Part shown: positions 1-11,400 of the stretch, in pieces
Layout: each line of letters starts with the position of its first letter
Numbering within the stretch: the first letter of the stretch is position 1
Assembly (NCBI GenBank): GCA_027596035.1
Contig: JADGJA010000014.1
Span: forward strand, 17,683-81,682
From: Thoreauomyces humboldtii
Lineage: Eukaryota > Chytridiomycota > Chytridiomycetes > Spizellomycetales > Powellomycetaceae
Direction: 5' to 3'
DNA: 64,000 bases
The notes under the pieces: model-generated
What the model was told of the DNA's origin: nothing
Databases searched by the model: none
Seen by the model: only the letters and a program-made list of their open reading frames with translations
Position numbers and translations under genes: made by a program

Positions 1-3000
1 CTCGTCCTCAGCGTCCGATTCGTTCGGAACGGTAAAGAATGAATCAACCTCGTCGATGAGTTTGGCCAAAAGAGCTTGAGCACCCGAAGCATCCATGTCT
101 AGAACTTCCATAGTGGAATTCTGCGCCGCCCGTGGCGCTGCAGCTTTGGGTGTGTCCGAAGGCCGTTCGGGAGTAAAGTCCATTGGATCGATACCAATCC
201 GTCTTTCGGCAACAGCGGCAACTAACTGGCTCATAACCCTCGTTGCTGTGTTCGAGAGACAGTACTTCACTGCCAACCGTCTCTGTTGAAGCGAGATCAT
301 CTGAAAAAGCATGTTTCGTACGTCCTTTTTCCATAGCAGGTTAACGTTGTGCACGATGAAGTGGTGCTTGAACAGTGCGGAGACTGGAACTCTGGATTCG
401 CCTCTGACAGGATTGGCACCATCTGACTCAAAGAGTAAGTACTTTGGTTATGCTTCAACTTGAACGTGAACTATCGCCTCTTACCAGCAGAATCCATTTT
501 TGCTTGGCACGAACGGATGTATTTTTCAATGACAACTTTCTTTTCGTGCAAAACAGCCATCTTCTCAACGATAATTTGAGATTGCTGCAGATAAAACCCA
601 AGAAGCGATTGAGCATCAGATCTGGCAGCAAAAACAAATCCTTTCATACCTGACGAAGCGAGTCATCGAAGAATACCGCCATTCTATACTCCAGTCCCTT
701 TTGAACCTCTAGATAGTGCCGAATCGATGATTCAATCTCGCGCATACGACTTTTGAACAAAGATTTCTGGATACTGTAAATATCTAGGACAAATTTATAA
801 TAGTTGAGCTGGGTATCCAACGCAGATGCCACCGTTTCGGGTAGGATTACCTCGTTTCGCACGCAAGATATCGTGTGCCTGCGTTGTTGTTGCGTCATTG
901 CGCTTAAAGTAGATAATTCGAGGTGCCCAAGCAAATGGCACCATCCTGATTTGGCAGTTGCCATCATCGCGGACATAATCGGCTGGCAAATACCAGTCGA
1001 CATCCTCCATCGACTCGTCAGCTGTTCCTACCACCTCGGGTCCGGTTTGCGTTTCTTCCGCCTGAGCCTCCTCAATGTCTCCGAAAGCGACGGCTCGCGC
1101 TTCTACCTCCGTTAGCTCGATTTCGGAAGCGCTGAGGATCCACTTGACCGTGGACTTTCTTCGCAGTAGTTCCTCTTTCGGACGTCTCTGACGAATTAGT
1201 CTTTGGACAAAGGTCATGTCCACCTTCATCTGTTCGGCTCTGCAGCGCAATCCCACGCCAAAATTTTGTTCCCTCGGTTCGGCTGCAAAGCCGGAAAGCA
1301 AAGGGTAGATCGAGGTAATCAATCGGATCGACCCAATGACCCGTCCTAACTTCTGCTTGGATGGACCTGGGCCATTTTCGTTGAAGAGCTTGCCTCGGCG
1401 AATCGGTAAACTCGTTAGGACAGACTGGTATACTTGCGTGAATGTAAAGAACCTAGCAAGAGTCTCCATTGTGAGGCTCAGGGAGTTGATAGGTTCAGGT
1501 AGGCTCGCATAGAACGGTCTCGGAGATTCAATCTTGATTGTCACGTGAATGTTGCCTGTACGGAAGCCACGGAACGAGTCCCAACCCTTGAGCTGCTCCG
1601 AACTGCAAAACTCTGGTGCTCTCAAGTGAATGTCCGTATGCGTGCGCCGTGTAATCTGCAGCGGAGTTTTATCCTTCCGGTGTCGTTCTTGCTTTTCCGG
1701 AAAGAAATCAAAGCCAAACGAAATTTTGACTCCGCCCCTTAGGGTGGTGATCGTATCCTCGGCATCTGACTGCACGGTCACCTGCTTCCTGGATGGTAGC
1801 GCAAACGCAAGTTCTCCACACTCGATGCTGATGTCTTCCCCTGCAGTGGAGCAGCCATTTATATCGATATGAACTCCGTCCCGCATGCAGATTGTCATGC
1901 CTTCCGTTCCAAAATATCGGCGTCCGTCGAAGTATGGTGACGATGAGCCGAGAACGCGGAACTTCACCTCGCCGCCGCCAGTCACGTTGACCATGTGATG
2001 ACCATGAACCATCAAGCGGAGTTTGTCCCACCATCCGATAGGCACGCTAGGATCGGCATTAGGCTTTGTAAAAGTATCAAAAACCCCCATCATTTCAGCA
2101 ATCCCCGGTTCCGTTGCTGCTCCCCAGCAAAGCTGAATAGTGGAAGAACTGTTGATGGTCGTAATTAATGAGGTATATAGTTTGGTGGGTACCACGCCTC
2201 GGGTAATCACTAGGTGCTGTCCGTAAGGCAAATTGAGCGGCAGCTTGATGGAACGATGCGATTCCGGTGCCATGGCTTGTTCCACGACAATGAGAAGGCC
2301 CTCTGTAGTCCAGCTAGTAGCACCCTTCTCCTCAATATGAACTAAGGGATAGTTATAATCGCGGATTTGCAATGATAGCTCCTCGAGAGAGATTTTGATG
2401 TTTCTGGGAATGAGTTCGTCATAGAGTGCTCGATGTGGTGTTGTAGGATCCATAATGCTCAGAGACTCCTCTATCGTGCCTGCCGGCAAAACCGGTGCCA
2501 TCAAAACGATGGAGAGATTGGTGAAGCGAGCAGTCAGTAGTGCTGGCGTCTGGTGGACTGTAGCCTTTGCAGCCTTTAAACGTTCTAACCAGGTCCTTGA
2601 GTTGAATTCTTGGAGGAGCCACCACGCGTCCTCCACCTCTGGTGCTTGTCTGAGATAGCAAGCCGTTAGGTGCTAGGCCCATAAGCAAAATGGTTTGGAG
2701 CCGCGTACCTTGCACCGGCCACAATACTGCCGTATTTCTTCTCGGCAACTGCGCGCAAGGCTGCAGCTTTATTCTGAAAGGCTTTGTCTCGTGCCGACCG
2801 CCCTTCCTGCTCCTCCAGTCCGAGAAGATAATTCCGTGACAGCACTGTCTCGAATGGATCATCTTCCAGTCGCAGGACCACAGTGCGCAGATTCACATGA
2901 ACAGTTGGAATTGAGCTTTTTCCCACGCGAGTCCTGCCCCTCGAGGAGGTGGTGGGTACAGTCCTTATCCCTCGCTCGGTCTTGAGAAGGTGCTTGACAG

Positions 3001-5911
3001 CCTTCTGCAAGTTTATAGCATTCTCAATAATATCCGACAGCTTGAAAGCGTATGGCACAAATATCGCCACGTCTCCGATATTGAGGGTGATACGCTTGCG
3101 TGGCTTCGGCAATAGTGCCTCTTCTCGAATGCTCATGATCTCCACGGTAGGTCTCGTTAGAGTACACAGTTGAAAATATTCGCGCTTGCGATCCTTGCGA
3201 CGGGCCTCGACAATGACGGAAGCGAGCCCAAGTACGGTCCTGCGATGACTGTCAACTTTAAGATCAGCTGTATCTAACTCCAGTCGCAGTTCCACGTTTT
3301 CCGGTAGAAGTATATCCGCAACGAAGCGCTCAATTGTCACTTGAACTAGGGGAGCCGATGGGCCCAAGGGAGCGTGGCTGACTGGGGGTTTCTTATCGGA
3401 AGAATTTGCAAACAGCTTGAAAAGTTTAGCTGTGTAAACGGTTGCTTTAAGGGCCACGAGGAAGGCTCGGATGCTGAAATTGCATAAGACCTCGTCCGTT
3501 ACTAAGGTCGGCACCGGTTGATCGACGCCATCGCCCTCCCCTGAACTCAGAAATTCGATGCGACGAGCTTGAAGACAAATGTCGACATGCTCTCCGTTTA
3601 AGAATTGGTCCCGGAGTGCCGAGAACCCTCCAGGTCTTTCCTCGAAAGACCCCAGCGTTCGCAGGCAAATTTCGTTGATCTCCAGCCTACTAGAATGCAA
3701 AAGTGCAAGTGGGCTTCGGCCGGTGGTTCCGGCGTGAGATGACTTTTGCCAAAGTATGGATTCGATTTCCAAAAGCAGTGCTTTGTCTGATTCCTCTCCG
3801 ACTAGTAGCACACCGACAGGTCCTGCGGTAGCCTGCACATAGCTCGTAACCAGAATCAGACCATCGTCACATGTGGACGGTACTTGATGAGAAGCCGACA
3901 TGTGTTTCGGTGATTGAGGTTTCAAAGAGCTCAGTCGCGCCGCGAGCTGGAAGTAATCTAACCGATCGTTTTTAGGGAGTCGCGAGAAGTCTAGTGTTGT
4001 CCGACCAACTGTGCAACTGAGGTTGAGATGAGCATTAAAAGTGTCCGCATTGTGGGTAGTGGGGGGTGCTAGCTGTGCGAGGACGTGCATGTTTTGTACC
4101 GTTGCCAGTACATCGAGAAAGTCTGGGAAGCCTCGTGCAACCTCTTCAACGGCACCACGAGCTCCCGCTAGTTGGAAACCCAGCAAAGAGAGCTCGCTCT
4201 GCACTGCCGAAAATGATCCCGGCAAGTCAGATTCAACAGACACTGTTTCTGATGTTTTGATTTCCAGGGAGACCTCGTCCAGCGAGGCCACAAGAAATGC
4301 ACCATCCGAAGTAGGTCCATCCATAAGGTAACGAGTCACTTGTATAGCGACCGTCGGATCAATGATGGATACGTTGCAGGCAGGTCGATAAAGCCGAAAC
4401 AGGCTCTCAAGCGCAACATGCCGTCCAGCGAGCTCCTCTAACGTCGTTCTCGGACTAGGCAAGGAACGCGGCTTCCGAGGTTCGGATTTGCCTTTTCTCC
4501 CACTTTCAAGAAGTACCATTATCAAGCGATCGGTAGTCGTGAGCTTTGGCATCTCAATGTCTACCTCGATCGAGAAACTTGAGTCGCCGGTGTTCTTCAC
4601 TCCACTATTTCCTGTTTCCAAAGCAGGGACGACCACATCCAGCTTCATTTTCATTGCTGAAAAGATCTGATACGTGGCATGATCAGGAAATGGTAGATTG
4701 CAGAGATCGACGTAAAGGCCCGTCAAGGATGATTTCAGGAAGAGATCCTTGCTGGGGCAAGCTTCAGATTGGCCAGTATTTTGAATGCCCGCTTGGACAC
4801 TTAGTTCCTCAAGGGTTACCATGACAAGAGGGGCTAGTTTCTTGTCATGCTGAAGCGGATCGAATAGACTGAGGTTTTCCGTGGTCAAGGTTGTTCGATT
4901 GGCCACGATATTCAGCGCAGGGCTGATACTGCTGACCTCCCAAATTTTTCTTTGCATCTGATGGATGTGTACCTCGAGGGCCCGCTGGATCTCATCTTTC
5001 GAGAGAGCGCCAAGTGCGTTTGGTACGTCGGCAGCCGGAGGTAGTAGTACATCCGAGTGCAACGAGCCTTCCGCCGCCCGCACGCCCTTGGCGGCACATG
5101 CCAGATTGCTGAAAATGCTTTGCAACTCGGACGAAGCAACGGAAATCCCACTAAACGCGATATCCAGGCGTGGCCGCACCAACCGTCCAAGAACCGACGC
5201 GTGCGCGGAGAAAGTGATGGTGGTCTTGTCTGCCACCAGCAATTGGGAGCGTTCTTCAACATCACTGGCAGGAGCGAAGATCTCGAACGGTGAGGCTTCG
5301 AGGACAATCTTCAGATTCGGGCGCGCGATCCCTGCCACTTCTTTCGGCACATGTGCATCGTCATGGATGTCCGAGCGCCAGATTAATGATATGAATTCCT
5401 GCTCGTAGCTCAGAACAATCCGACCATCCCTATCTCGGAGCATCCCCTGCAACCTGTCGAAGCGCACATCAACAAGAGGCAGCACCATCCGCAAGAAGCT
5501 GTTCCGTAGGAGACGTCCCAAAGGATCCAAGACATTTGGAAGAACCGACTCCTTAGAGGAGAACGTGGGCCGGGACGTGTTGACTGACTTCCCGTCAGTC
5601 AGCTGGTGCTGCAGAATCAACGTGGGTCCGGCAATTCGAACGGTAACCCAGGAGCGCCACTTTTCGGAAGGCTTGTGAAACTCAAGCCACAGCGAATCGA
5701 TACGCAGGCTTTCGAGAACGACCACGGCGACTTTGGCGTTGTTTTTCGGGGGCCGGAAAGTGATATCGCTCAGGAATGTCGGACGGACTTTGCCCAACGA
5801 CAAGCCGAAACGCGAGGTAACATAGTTGACGAGATAGCCCCAGAAGACAACAGTAATCACACCTGCAGCTATGGCACCAATCAAGGGAGGAACGACTTCC
5901 CAATGGCGCAT
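1..5911 (-). CDS. FMP27: FMP27/BLTP2 (Hobbit/SABRE) bridge-like lipid transfer protein, 3' end outside window
   Basis: Exons read on the minus strand: 5911-2709, 2649-851, 783-650, 584-485, 422-<1; frames join at every junction and about 1,886 residues are visible. The protein starts with a membrane segment (about residues 8-30, rich in Ile/Val/Gly/Ala) and then a very long beta-rich region, as in the FMP27/KIAA0100/Hobbit/SABRE family, tube-like proteins thought to move phospholipids at ER-plasma membrane contacts. The diagnostic GFWDK-type motif appears as GWWDKLRLMVHG near residue 1273, followed by the typical SSPYFDGRRYFG stretch. The family usually exceeds 2,000 residues, so the missing C-terminus fits the window edge. 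The start at 5911 is the first ATG before the membrane segment. Introns are 59, 67, 65 and 62 nt. Family assignment is firm; the lipid-transfer role is family knowledge. Confidence 0.9.
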
Positions 5912-6194
5912 GATCAGTTATTTCCGAAGCGGTTCGGTAGGTGTTAGGTCAGAGTGCGGCGCGTGGTTGACGGCAATTGGAGAGATCGCCGGCGGAATGA
6001 CCAAAAACTTGAGATGAATTTCCCATGCGTCCCGTGTCTCAAGATGGTGACGGCGAGTGGATGATGGGGCGGCTCGACGTAGCTCTGGGCGTATCGGCGG
6101 CGGGTACGATGTCGGGATGCTCGAGAGCGATGCTCGAGGGCCAGAGAGAAGTCCAGAGTCCCTGTCTATTCTAGGCGAAATCAGATACCCGCTC

Positions 6195-6282
6195 GGTACT
6201 CGTGCCCAGTCTTTTCGCAAGCGACCGATGGGGCCCTCTTACAACTGTAAGAGGGCCTCATCATCGACTGGGCACGTGTACC
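6195..6282. repeat. Nested palindrome absent from the sister copy
   Basis: The outer arms are 6195-6211 and 6266-6282 (16 of 17 complementary). The inner arms are 6227-6242 and 6247-6262 (15 of 16) around a 4-nt loop. In the homologous right copy (near 8350) the flanking sequence is contiguous, so these roughly 80 bp are an insertion. It could be a tiny inverted-repeat element or a product of template switching. Confidence 0.8.
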
Positions 6283-6415
6283 GGTTCCCTATTTTCATCA
6301 GGTTGACGTTTTCCCTCCTCAGCGTTCCTCGTCTTGCCGATCTCATTCCACCGTAAACAGTTTGTCTTTGCCACGGTGGACATACGGCACGTGACCATGG
6401 AGGGTCAACCAAGTC

Positions 6416-6449
6416 GCAAGCGTTCCATACCACTGTTTGGAACGCTTGC
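6416..6449. repeat. Short perfect palindrome (11-bp arms)
   Basis: GCAAGCGTTCC at 6416-6426 is perfectly complementary to GGAACGCTTGC at 6439-6449 with a 12-nt loop. The sister copy on the other side of the TRM10 fragment has the left arm but not the right arm, so the palindrome arose in this copy. Confidence 0.75.
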
Positions 6450-6534
6450 CACGGACCATGCGTTGGGCCAGTCCTCGAAGAAGCCTGCGCAAAAGATCCC
6501 CGCCAGAGTTCAGCTCACTATCGCAGGATTTCTC

Positions 6535-6646
6535 CTCGCAAGACACTTCCTGACCTCGCCACGAAATGCGGTAAAGCGCAGTTGAACGGGCCGAGAGCTA
6601 TGTCGGTTACCGCATTTCGTGGCCAGGTCAGGAAGTGTCTTGCGAG
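6535..6646. repeat. 40-bp inverted repeat at the RPP14-copy/TRM10 breakpoint
   Basis: The arms 6535-6574 and 6607-6646 are complementary at 39 of 40 positions, with a 32-nt spacer. The right arm is coding sequence of the TRM10 fragment (SVTAFRGQVRKCLAR). The left arm is its inverted copy, and it abuts the inverted RPP14 copy directly. This is the signature of a fold-back junction. Confidence 0.9.
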
Positions 6647-7369
6647 GTCCGATCCAGCGTACGAACGATGGGTTGAAAACGGCAAGACGCCCATGACGTT
6701 CCACGAGTCCGATGCTCTGACAGTCGCAGGCAGCGCAGAGTCTCTAATCTACCTCACAGCCGACTCCCCCAATACTCTTACTGACCTGGACGAGAGCAAA
6801 AACTACATTATTGGCGCGTTTGTGGACAAAACCGGCACAAGGTTCGCTTTTGCAAAGGCTGGCGCGACGAATCCAGTTCTCACAAACTACCATCTTCCTA
6901 CAGTACTTGTGCTTTAACAAGGCAAAAAGTCTTGGCATCCCCCATGCGAAACTTCCCATCGAAGCGTATCTAAACATGGCGACACGTAAAGTCCTTACCA
7001 TCAGCCACGGTAAGTCTCTCCGAAAACCCTCGTTTAGTAGCATGGTTTTGATCTTGATTGTCTTTACTAGTATGTGAAATCATGCTCAAGCACCTTGAAA
7101 CTAAAGACTGGAAGGCTTCGTTTCTGCACGCAATTCCGGCGCGGAAAGGGTTTACCGTGATTGACGGCGAGGCTTCAAATGACGAAGAGGGCGATTTGGA
7201 GGGCGATGCGGCCGCCGAGTACCCTGTGAACATCCCATCGTATTCTTCTCTATTTGCTGCCCGTGTATTTTCCGGCAAATTCATTTCCGCTCATATCAGC
7301 CTCGTATCCGCTGACTTCCTTGCGGTTTCCTATTATACATTTCTCTCTATGTGCGTTTCGCGAAACTGA
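6579..7369 (+). pseudogene. TRM10: TRM10 tRNA (guanine-9) N1-methyltransferase, 5'-truncated
   Basis: The C-terminal two thirds of a TRM10 SPOUT methyltransferase are recognisable. One block has YLTADSPNTLTDLDESKNY followed by IIGAFVDK; a second exon has LCFNKAKSLGIPHAKLP and ATRKVL; after an intron at 7010-7070 comes CEIMLKHLETKDW with HAIPARKGF. TRM10 methylates G9 of tRNAs using SAM. The N-terminal ~100 residues of the family have no room: immediately upstream lie a fold-back repeat and an inverted copy of the neighbouring gene, then the start of FMP27. No GT-AG choice keeps frame between the first two blocks (near 6839-6903); a GC donor at about 6852 with the AG at 6901-6903 would, but adds residues. 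I infer a broken gene, unless the assembly is wrong here. The last ~40 residues are not recognisably TRM10. Confidence 0.7.
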
Positions 7370-7710
7370 GAGGACCGATAATCTTGGCAGATTTTTGGTT
7401 TGAACCAAGGATGATCGGTGTACTTTGAAGTACGGGCTGTCCTGGCGAGGTTCTGCAGCCCACAAGCACCCGGCTACTCATGCCGGGGACAGCCCGAGAC
7501 AAGCTCCGCTTTGCACGACAAAGTTGGAGAAAGAAACTGTCATGAGAGCGACTGGCAGGAGGGAATCACTGAGTAGGAGCAGGAGGCCCGCGTGAGATCC
7601 TGCCTCGATGAGCAGAGCACGTGTTCGGCTAACAAAAGAGCCAGAGCTGGGGTCATGCTTTGCAGGCCAAAAATTCTTCAGGAACAGCCAGGAACAGAGA
7701 GCGTCCAAGA
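7370..7710. other. Gap between TRM10 remnant and RPP14-like gene; no feature seen
   Basis: No open frame with family resemblance and no RNA gene was recognised. It serves as the 3' flank of two convergent genes. Confidence 0.5.
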
Positions 7711-8232
7711 CTACGAACTCCTTCGGCTATCATGCGCGATGGAGAAGAGGTACGGCGACGAGTCCAAGACATCCATCCGATACTCCATGCCTTCATATTC
7801 TCGTAACAACGTCAAGGCGGTTCGAAGCGTGGGAAACGAGCTGGAACATGCCAAGACTGCATCAGTTCCCCATAATGGCCGAGGTCCAAGTCAACGTTCC
7901 ACTCACTCATACGGCGTCCTTACGATGCCCTCCTGCGTTGCTGGATCATACTTTAGCAGATCAACGTGGTGCGCTGCCCCGACAATCCCGAAGACTTCGC
8001 GAAGGGCATGATTTATGGTATTCCGGAAGTGAAGTTCGTCAAGAGGGGTGGATTTTGGTGCCGAAGTCGCTCGGACGCGAAGGTATTGGAAGGGAAATCC
8101 TGCGATAGTGAGCTGAACTCTGGCGGAGATCTTTTGCGCAGGCTTCTTCGAGGACTGGCCCAACGCATGGTCCGTCGCAGAGGTCAAGACAGTGGTATCA
8201 AGGGAACGCTTGCGACTTGGTTGACCCTCCAT
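7711..8232 (-). CDS. RPP14: RNase P/MRP subunit of the RPP14/POP5 family
   Basis: Two exons, 8232-7913 and 7840-7711 (72-nt intron), give 149 residues. The region around residues 40-105 aligns by eye with human RPP14/POP5: ARVQLTIAGFPFQYLRV, then LREVFGIVGAAHHVDLLKY, EGIVR, and TALTLLREYEGMEYRMDVL with a C-terminal SPYLFSIAHDSRR, the counterpart of human SPFLLALSGNSRE. RPP14/POP5 are small alpha-beta subunits of nuclear RNase P and RNase MRP, which process precursor tRNA and rRNA. The splice choice (donor phase 2 at 7912, acceptor at 7841) was forced by the conserved second exon. The ATG at 8232 is chosen; an in-frame ATG at 8295 would add 21 residues. Its promoter and 5' end are duplicated in inverted orientation at 6158-6534. 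RPP14 rather than POP5 is a moderate-confidence choice. Confidence 0.75.
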
Positions 8233-8387
8233 GGTCACGTGCTGTATGTCCACCGTGGCGAAGACAAACTGTCTACGGTGGAATGAGATCGGCAAGACGA
8301 GGAACGCTGAGGAGGGAAAACGTCAACCTGGTGAATAGGGAACCGGTAACGAGCGGGTATCTGAGTTCGCCTAGAATAGACAGGGAC
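8095..8387 (-). repeat. Right arm of inverted duplication
   Basis: This is the promoter and first exon part of the RPP14-like gene. It is the presumed original of the copy at 6158-6534, because here it is continuous with a complete gene. Homology ends within a few bases of 8387 and 8095. Confidence 0.8.
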
Positions 8388-8471
8388 AGTGTGTGACTCT
8401 AATCTTTCCCGAGAAGAGGACACTGACTCACAGTCCGCCATTTCCGTCAACTCAATCTTCTGCACCCCAGC

Positions 8472-11400
8472 ATGGCTACAGCATCAGAACCCGGGAGTGG
8501 GCCACTACCTGCTACTAATACGGTCTCCGCAGATACTAAGGATGTCGCGGGCGGGCCTGGTGGCCCCGCTCTTGCTCAGGACGTCAATGGAACAAAGCCA
8601 ATGGACACGGACGCACCCGCAACTCCTACCGAACCGACCCCTCCCTCTCCACAGCAAACTGACTCTTTTGGTCGGATCCTTCGAAAGGATGTTTCACCCG
8701 AAAAGCCCGTTCGAAGTGAGCGAATCGAGAAAATGCGGCAAAGGACCATCAAGGCGCCTTGGGATTCCGAAGTTTGGAACGCGTATCTCCAGGAATCGTT
8801 GATGCGAGCCGACGATGAAGGCATACGGGAGACATACGAGGATGTATTGAAACAGTTTCCCACCGCGGTGCGTTACGGCCACCGGGGGAAACGTTCATAG
8901 ACGAAAAGGCTGATTTGAAGTCTTTGGTTCGCATGTATAGGCAAAGTATTGGATCGCTTTTGCCGAGTTCGAACAAAAGCACCGTCAGTTTGACCGGATG
9001 GAGGCGATCTTCGGTCGATGCTTGCGCAACGTTCCTTCCGTCGAGCTATGGCGATTTTACCTCAACTATGTCCGCCGTTCACACACTGTGGCCAACCTGC
9101 CTCCCGACAAGAAAGCGGAAGCGCGTGCAACTGTCCTCAAAGCTTACGAGTTTGTTTTGCAAAACGTGGGATGCGACAAGGAGGCGGGACATATCTGGAC
9201 CGAATACATCCATTACGTCAAGTCGGGAGAGGTAGGTCTTAGACGACCGATCATGTGGCACTGTGACGGCAAGGAGGGGCAGAGAAGCTCCTTTACATGG
9301 TCTTGGGCACAATACTTTTTGGCAATGAAACACCGAGAACGAACGTTGCAAAATCGCTGTTGTCCGTTGTGTACTTTCCTTTGTTATACTTCGCTCGGCG
9401 CTCTTCTGAGGGCTCACTGGAACGGCGAGGAATATGCACATGGGGTGGCAAACACGAGCAACATCTTGATGTTACCATCTGCTAAGTATATCTCCTTCTT
9501 CCCCCATACGTTCGTGATCGTGCTCGCAGACATCGTCCATCTACGAAGAACAGCAGCAAATGGATCTTGTCCGCCGCGCATACAATCGCGCTATCTGGAT
9601 CCCACTCACCAACATAGAGCAAATCTGGAAAGACTATGATTCATTTGAAAACGGTCTCAATAAGCTCACGGTACCGTACCTTTACGCCCTTGTCGAGAAA
9701 TTTGAAAAGAAGCTGTGCTGAAGTAACCTGTTGTTTCCGCGCGTAGGCAAAGAAGTTTCTTTCGGAGAAGTCAGCGGGTTACATGACGGCTCGTACCGCT
9801 ATCCGCGAGCTGAAGGCTCTCTTGGACCCCATCGAAAAGGCACAAAAGCTTTGGATGGCTCGGCCACCAACGTGGACGGATAGGGAATTGCAAATGGTAG
9901 GACGGCTGTCAAGTCTTTCTCGCCGGCATGGGCTCAAACGCATGCATGTTTGTAGCTGGTCGCATGGAAGAGGTACATTGCATGGGAGCGCTCAAATCCT
10001 TTACGACTGGAGGATAAGTCCATCTGGATCAGTCGGGTCTTGTACGCCTACAAGTCCGCGCTACTCATGCTCAGATATTACCCCGAGCTTTAGTAAGTTC
10101 CCTTGATCTTTGCCGTGGGAGCTAAGCGCTGCTGTGAGAGCCAAAAGTTGAAGTGTTATGTTTGCCTCCGCCCAGCTATGAAGCATCCTCGTTTTTGAAG
10201 GAAGTTAACCGCTCGGAGGAGGCGGCAGCCATGCTGCGATCGGGAGTCGAAACCCTGCCAGGCTCGCTTCTCTTGACATTGTCACTAGCGGAACTTGAAG
10301 AGTCCCGCAAGAAGGCGGCGTTCTGGGAGCACATCGCGCCTATCTACGACGCGCTCATCGCTCGCCTCGAAACCCAGCTCACGGATGTTCAAGCTCGGTA
10401 CGATGAGGAGCGCGACAAACTCATCGAAAGTCTCCAGAAGGGAGACAGCGGTCCTGGTGGTGCTCAGGACGACTGGGACGGAGAGCGAAGGGAGCGAGAA
10501 CGAGAAAAGAATAAGGAAAGGTCCCGGGAGGTGGAGTCTCGGGTCGAAGAGAAGCGAAAGAAAGAGGTCATGGATGCTAGAAGGGCTTTGACACTTGTAT
10601 GGATCGTTTACATGCGGGCTGCTCGTCGAGCCGTCAACGCCAACGCACCGCGAATTGTCTTTACAAGAGCAAGAAAGACAGGTCATTGTACGCACCATGT
10701 CTATGTCGCCGCCGCCCGCATGGAGCACTTTTGCAACAATGATGCTAATGTTGCGGGGAAGATCTTCGAAGCTGGATTGAAAACCTTTAACCCCGCCGAA
10801 GACCCGCAGGCGACAGACTTCATCTTGAATTATCTGGATTTCCTCATCAACCTCAATGACGACAACAGTGCGTCTACCCTCCCCTGATATCTTCCGGCTT
10901 TAATGCAGGCTGACCTTTCTGGCTCCTCAGACACCCGGGCACTGTTCGAGCGAGCGCTAGCTACACTTCCAGCGGATCGCGCAAAACCTATTTGGGCACG
11001 GCTTCTAGCATACGAGTCCGAGCACGGCGATCTTGCCGTTGTACTGAAGAGTGAAAAGCGGAGAGCAGAAGCCTACCCGGATGGTAAGTTGCGTGCCCTA
11101 TGAGTCGAAACACCTTCAAACAACTTATTTACAACCGATACAGAGGCATCAAACACTCTTGCGTCTCTGTCTACCTTGGCGGAGCGATGGCGGGTGCTCG
11201 GAATCGATACTGTTGGAGAAGAGGAGCTGGGGGTGTGCGGTATGTCGCCACCTTCAACTCCATTCTCTCGTCATCTGTCTCCGGGAACTCAATGCAGTAT
11301 GTTTACATAGCTCAACAAGACTTAGCCCGCAAGCTCCCAAATCTCGCTGGCCTTCCCACATCAAACGCAGCGCGCTCGGGTGGATACTCGAAACCCATGG

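Larger units (their letters stand above)
6158..6534 (+). repeat. Left arm of inverted duplication (copy of RPP14-like promoter and 5' coding region)
   Basis: This stretch on the plus strand repeats, at high identity by eye, the reverse complement of 8095-8387: promoter, ATG and first ~47 codons of the RPP14-like gene. The copied ATG lies at 6397-6399, and its open frame runs on into unrelated sequence, stopping at 6585. It differs from the right copy by an insertion of roughly 80 bp (the palindrome at 6195-6282) and by a locally rewritten segment around 6417-6449. The copied gene is truncated after the codons for TIAGF, so it cannot make a full protein. Confidence 0.85.
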
